Assembly: GCA_004762155.1 (NCBI GenBank)
Contig: SIHP01000004.1
Coordinates: forward strand, 62,001-126,000
Origin: Flavobacteriaceae bacterium
Lineage (GTDB): Bacteria > Bacteroidota > Bacteroidia > Flavobacteriales > Flavobacteriaceae
DNA: 64,000 nucleotides
Direction of reading: 5' to 3'
The translations under genes and the position numbers were made by a program. Shown here in pieces: positions 60,718 through 64,000 of the stretch (positions within the stretch are counted from its first letter, which is position 1; each line of letters begins with the position of its first letter). The notes beneath the pieces were generated by a model that did not search any database, was not told the origin of the DNA, and worked only from the letters and a program-made list of their open reading frames with translations.

Positions 60718-63705
60718 TTAATCTAAAGCTATTTTTTTAGTTGTTTCTCCTAATTTAGAAGTTAACTTAACTATATATATTCCTTTTGCTAATGAAGGAA
60801 TTGTTATTAAACTTTTACCATTTGATGAGATATCAGTTGTAAATGCCTTTTTACCTAATAAAGAATATAAAGTAACTTTTGCATCATCTTGTAACCCCGT
60901 AATTGTAATTTCTTGTTTAGCTGACTTATAAATGCTGATATCTGAAATATTTTGAGCGATATCACCTGTACTTAATTTTTCTGAAGTAGTGTGAATATAA
61001 AATTGACCTGAACTATTACTATCACTAGTCAAAGTTGTTTTATATGCATCTTCTGATAAATTAATAAATTCACCATTAATTCTATCTTCTAAAAAAACGC
61101 TAATGTTTTCTGGTAAATTTAAAGATGCTACAGAAAAAGTAATTTCTTTTCCAGCTTCCGCTATTACACCAACTGGCACTACGATTGTTTCATAACTATC
61201 TGTTGGTAAAGATTGAATAGCTAGTTTTTTACCTTCATTATTGGTGATTAATTCAGTAAAAACAGCAAAATCATATGTTGTATCATCAAACATTTTAGAA
61301 TCCCCTCCATTATCAAAACCAGTAGTTTTTCCATCAACATAAAAAACTTTGGTAGACTTAGTTTGTTCTCCGTTACTTATAAATACTTCAATATTAGAAG
61401 TAGGTTCTTGTCTCATAAAAGTATCAGAAGATTGATGACTTTGGTTTGTTGTGCTGAAAGTAACATTACCAGAAGCATTTGCTTCTATAAAGAAACCTTG
61501 GGCTGGAGCTAATTCAATAGGACTAACAGCATTATATGTTACATACTGACTTCCGTCCCACAACCAAATAGTTTCTTCAGAAAGTAAAGCAGTATTTGTT
61601 GAAGCAAATGTATCAGAACTTACATATGAAGTAAAAGGGTTTCCTGCTAAATTAAAGTTATTTCTATCACCAGTAGTAATAGCATAAGTTACATTTGTTG
61701 TATTTGCAGTTCCTGTAAAAGATATATCTGATGCAGCGTCTAACTTAATAGAATAACCTTGTCCTGAAATGATAGATCCAGTAGAAGCAGAAGTTTGATA
61801 GTTCCATGGAGTTCCACCTGTGTTCGTAAAACTTGCTAAACCTAAATTGGTGCTAGTTCCTGTATCTAAAGAAGAACTACTTACAAGGTTCTCAATTGTT
61901 TGTCCAGAAACTGGTGAAGAAACTAAATACCAGTTTGTTGTTGGTAGGTTTCTAGTATATGTTATGTTTCCTGTTACTGTATTCTGTGGTATAAAAGTAG
62001 CTCCAGATTCAATCAATAAAGAATTAAATGTTACAGAAGTAGAAACTGTAGGGTAATTTGTTAAACCAGAAGGTATAATTATATCAGATGTTGTTGTTGG
62101 TAGCGTATTATCTAACCAATTTGTTGATGTAGCCCAATCATTACTTGTTGCTCCTGTCCATTTTATAGTTGAAGAAAAAGGAGTATTATCTGTATTATCT
62201 CTACCAGGAGAGAATAAGACAGAGTTTGATGTTATTGTAGAATGTTGAACAAACGAACCAGTTAAGTCATCTTCTCTTGCTATTGATTGATTATTTCCAG
62301 CAGCAGAACCATAAGTTTCTTCTAAAATAACAATACCAGATTCATTTTTTATTGTAACAGTGTCTGAAGAGTTATTAAAACCTAATGTTCCAGTTGAAGC
62401 TATTTCAACGAGCCCAGGAACTGTTGTAGGAATTCCTCCACCAAAAACTACTATAGTTTCATTAGCAGGAATAATTGTTCCATTTGTAAAAACATGTCTA
62501 TCACTAACTCCATCCGCTATAATCCAACCAGAAATATCTAAGTTAGCTCCGCTAATATTATAAATTTCAACAAATTCATCATCTGTTGTATTAACAACTC
62601 CATCACCGTTTGCATCACCATTTATTGCATCAGGATCAGATTGTATTTCGTTAATAACAATTGGTAAATCATCGTCTGTTACGGTAATTGTATGTTGACC
62701 AATATTTATAGTTGCTGTACCAGAAGAAATTGTAAGGTTTAAAACAATTGTTTCACTAATATAATCAACATCATCGTTAATATTTAAAGATACATTCTGA
62801 GAATTATCACCAGTAAAAGTTAAAGAAGTTGTGTTAAGTGTATAGTCAGCTACATCCGCAGTACTTGTAGGATCAATAGCAATACCAACAGTTACATCAG
62901 CATCATAATTAGAAAGCGTTACTGGAATTGTAGTGTTAAAAGTAATATCAGTTTCAGTTTCTGAACTTGAACTTGTATCAAAACCAATAGCTGGATCTGT
63001 TGAAGGAGCTGATCCTTCAACTAATACATCATCTAACCATAATAAACCAGCTCTGGTAGATGAAAATGTAAATTCTAAACCAAAATAATCGGTAAAAGTA
63101 TAGTCAATATTACTTGCTGTACCTTCAGATATAAGATTATCAAATCCACCATCAGAATCAATTAAAACCTCCCATAAGCCTGAAGTAGATCTAGTAATTT
63201 TAATACCAGTAGTTAAATCAGCATTCCAATCTAATGTAGTAGTTATTATAGAAGAATCTACAGCACCATTTGTTACTTTCCAAAGTGTTAAAAGATCTGT
63301 TGATCCAGAAAAGTTAACACCAATAGCATAACCGTCAACAGTTGCTGAAGTTAGGTCAGATTCATTGGCTGTTAAGTAAACCCAAAATTTATTACTTCCA
63401 GATGGATCCCAATTTCCATTTTTTAAATTGAATTGCCATACAATATCTTCACTACCCATATTTATACCAGAACTAGAATGAGAGATATAACTAGTACCTG
63501 AAGTGCTACTAAGATTGTGTTTTAGTGAATTACTAGATGTTATTGGTAAGTCAGTTGAGCTTATCCAATCTCCACTTGTTCCTTCAATCCAACCCGTAAT
63601 GTTTCCATCATCAAAATTATCATTTATTACTTGACTGTATGTAAAGCCAGAGTACACAAGGAAGAGAATTAAAAATGTATTCTTTAAAAAGTAGTGTTGT
63701 TTCAT
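60718..63705 (-). CDS. T9SS protein with Calx-beta and lamin-tail domains
   Basis: A 995-residue secreted protein. After the signal peptide (1-24) comes a jelly-roll-like domain (about 27-230, ITGWIEGTSGDWIS). Next are a Calx-beta domain (about 240-350, PVTLSNYDADVTVGIAID to TITVTDDD) and a lamin-tail domain (about 352-480, INEIQSDPDA, DEFVEIYN, LDISGWIIADG). A beta-rich region follows, and a type A T9SS C-terminal domain ends the protein (last 75 residues, ISIYKSAKQEITITGL). Dockerin-like GDANGDGVVN occurs near 365. It is probably surface-exposed and adhesive. It is flanked by two microprotein paralogues and faces the CotH operon. Confidence 0.85.
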   Translation of the reverse strand: MKQHYFLKNTFLILFLVYSGFTYSQVINDNFDDGNITGWIEGTSGDWISSTDLPITSSNSLKHNLSSTSGTSYISHSSSGINMGSEDIVWQFNLKNGNWDPSGSNKFWVYLTANESDLTSATVDGYAIGVNFSGSTDLLTLWKVTNGAVDSSIITTTLDWNADLTTGIKITRSTSGLWEVLIDSDGGFDNLISEGTASNIDYTFTDYFGLEFTFSSTRAGLLWLDDVLVEGSAPSTDPAIGFDTSSSSETETDITFNTTIPVTLSNYDADVTVGIAIDPTSTADVADYTLNTTSLTFTGDNSQNVSLNINDDVDYISETIVLNLTISSGTATINIGQHTITVTDDDLPIVINEIQSDPDAINGDANGDGVVNTTDDEFVEIYNISGANLDISGWIIADGVSDRHVFTNGTIIPANETIVVFGGGIPTTVPGLVEIASTGTLGFNNSSDTVTIKNESGIVILEETYGSAAGNNQSIAREDDLTGSFVQHSTITSNSVLFSPGRDNTDNTPFSSTIKWTGATSNDWATSTNWLDNTLPTTTSDIIIPSGLTNYPTVSTSVTFNSLLIESGATFIPQNTVTGNITYTRNLPTTNWYLVSSPVSGQTIENLVSSSSLDTGTSTNLGLASFTNTGGTPWNYQTSASTGSIISGQGYSIKLDAASDISFTGTANTTNVTYAITTGDRNNFNLAGNPFTSYVSSDTFASTNTALLSEETIWLWDGSQYVTYNAVSPIELAPAQGFFIEANASGNVTFSTTNQSHQSSDTFMRQEPTSNIEVFISNGEQTKSTKVFYVDGKTTGFDNGGDSKMFDDTTYDFAVFTELITNNEGKKLAIQSLPTDSYETIVVPVGVIAEAGKEITFSVASLNLPENISVFLEDRINGEFINLSEDAYKTTLTSDSNSSGQFYIHTTSEKLSTGDIAQNISDISIYKSAKQEITITGLQDDAKVTLYSLLGKKAFTTDISSNGKSLITIPSLAKGIYIVKLTSKLGETTKKIALD

Positions 63706-63807
63706 GTTTAAAATTATTTGTGAATTTGAAATTATATAAATTTACGAAAAAAAATTAATGAAACTATTTATAGTATAGATCTTTACATAATAATAACATT
63801 GATAAAT

Positions 63808-63840
63808 AATAGAGCCTTAAGATTCTCTTAAGGCTCTATT
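63808..63840 (-). terminator. Terminator after microprotein copy 2
   Basis: Fifteen-nt arms (AATAGAGCCTTAAGA and complement) around TTC. It lies 25 nt past the stop of the second microprotein gene, before the T9SS gene on the same strand. Confidence 0.92.
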
Positions 63841-63864
63841 AATAATTATTTTAGTATGTATATT

Positions 63865-64000
63865 TTAAAATCCATCACGTGGAGCTTCAGTAGAAGCAGT
63901 TTGTGCTTTTTGTGGATTTAAAACCATATAAGTTCCTAATGCGGTTAAAGCAGCATATTTACCGATTTTTTTTATGGCTTCTTTACGTGATATATCTTGT
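63865..64000 (-). CDS. Tat-like signal microprotein, copy 2 (partial)
   Basis: The frame runs off the right edge; its start is not in the window. The visible 44 residues (QDISRKEAIKKIGKYAALTA, then LGTYMVLNP, PQKAQTAS and TEAPRDGF) match copy 1 at about three quarters of positions, with the same SRKEAIKKIG motif, hydrophobic segment and Ala-X-Ala-like cleavage region. A terminator follows, so it belongs to a separate transcript upstream of the T9SS gene. It may follow another T9SS protein outside the window. Confidence 0.75.
   Translation of the reverse strand, partial: QDISRKEAIKKIGKYAALTALGTYMVLNPQKAQTASTEAPRDGF

Noticed and set aside
1..64000. CRISPR arrays, tRNA or rRNA genes, prophage, integron
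   Set aside because: No regularly spaced repeats, cloverleaf-like GGTTCGA segments, phage structural genes or integrase were seen in either strand.

Overview
The window is about 30% GC chromosomal DNA from a marine-type member of the Flavobacteriaceae (Bacteroidota). The evidence is type IX secretion (T9SS) C-terminal sorting domains on three secreted proteins, TAnnTTTG-type -7 promoter elements, A-rich leaders without Shine-Dalgarno sequences, a SusC/TonB-type receptor with an N-terminal carboxypeptidase-regulatory-like domain, and families largely restricted to this phylum (DUF6702, Bacteroidota-type PurB, Mqo, DUF1015 beside serC). The genus cannot be resolved by eye. No rRNA, tRNA, CRISPR array, prophage or complete insertion sequence was seen.

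Layout. 1-2.8 kb: the thr operon (thrL leader peptide and attenuator, fused thrA, start of thrB). 3-8.7 kb: an M1 peptidase, DUF6702 and two carboxypeptidase-regulatory-like proteins, then a T9SS cargo protein. 8.8-18 kb: housekeeping genes (pepE, folD, ffh), two MsrBs with an alpha/beta hydrolase, an M48 lipoprotein protease and an Atg22-like MFS transporter. 18-21.8 kb: a probable metal-uptake trio (His/Cys-rich small protein, TonB receptor, Asp/His-rich lipoprotein). 22-25.5 kb: purB, a Crp/Fnr regulator with a divergent group III truncated haemoglobin, and a small membrane protein sharing the same operator/promoter geometry. 25.5-29 kb: VWA protein, CPXCG protein, thioesterase and SPFH protein. 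29-34 kb: T9SS endonuclease I, an RsmB-like methyltransferase, an SH3 protein and a class D beta-lactamase-like lipoprotein. 34-42.6 kb: recG carrying a 438-bp in-frame insertion that encodes a DUF559 nuclease domain, then priA, mqo and a TPM-domain protein. 42.8-52.2 kb (minus strand): acyl-CoA reductase, serC, a SerA-like protein with its catalytic residues replaced, HEAT, DUF1015, YggS, exonuclease, ion channel, miaA. 52.4-56.4 kb: a YcsG-like Nramp relative with pxpABC (5-oxoproline use), then a ferredoxin. 57-60.5 kb: a four-gene VTC/DUF4956/DUF2490/CotH operon. 60.5-64 kb: a 995-residue T9SS protein flanked by two paralogous Tat-like microproteins.

How the parts work together. FolD, PurB and SerC (one-carbon, purine and serine/PLP metabolism) share a CA-rich leader. 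The Crp/Fnr protein probably controls itself, the haemoglobin and the membrane protein through ATGATTTAnnTCAT boxes placed exactly 22 nt from TAnnTTTG elements. The pxp module appears to have been inserted between the acyl-CoA reductase and ferredoxin genes, which I recall as divergent neighbours in relatives.

Most unusual points: the recG insertion with terminal hairpins, whose excision would restore a 696-residue RecG; a SerA in which Arg, Glu and His are replaced by Lys, Gln and Asn and the dinucleotide motif is broken; a Thr/Ile-rich thr leader peptide with overlapping hairpins; an Nramp-fold transporter without metal ligands in a 5-oxoprolinase operon; and paired microproteins around a T9SS protein.
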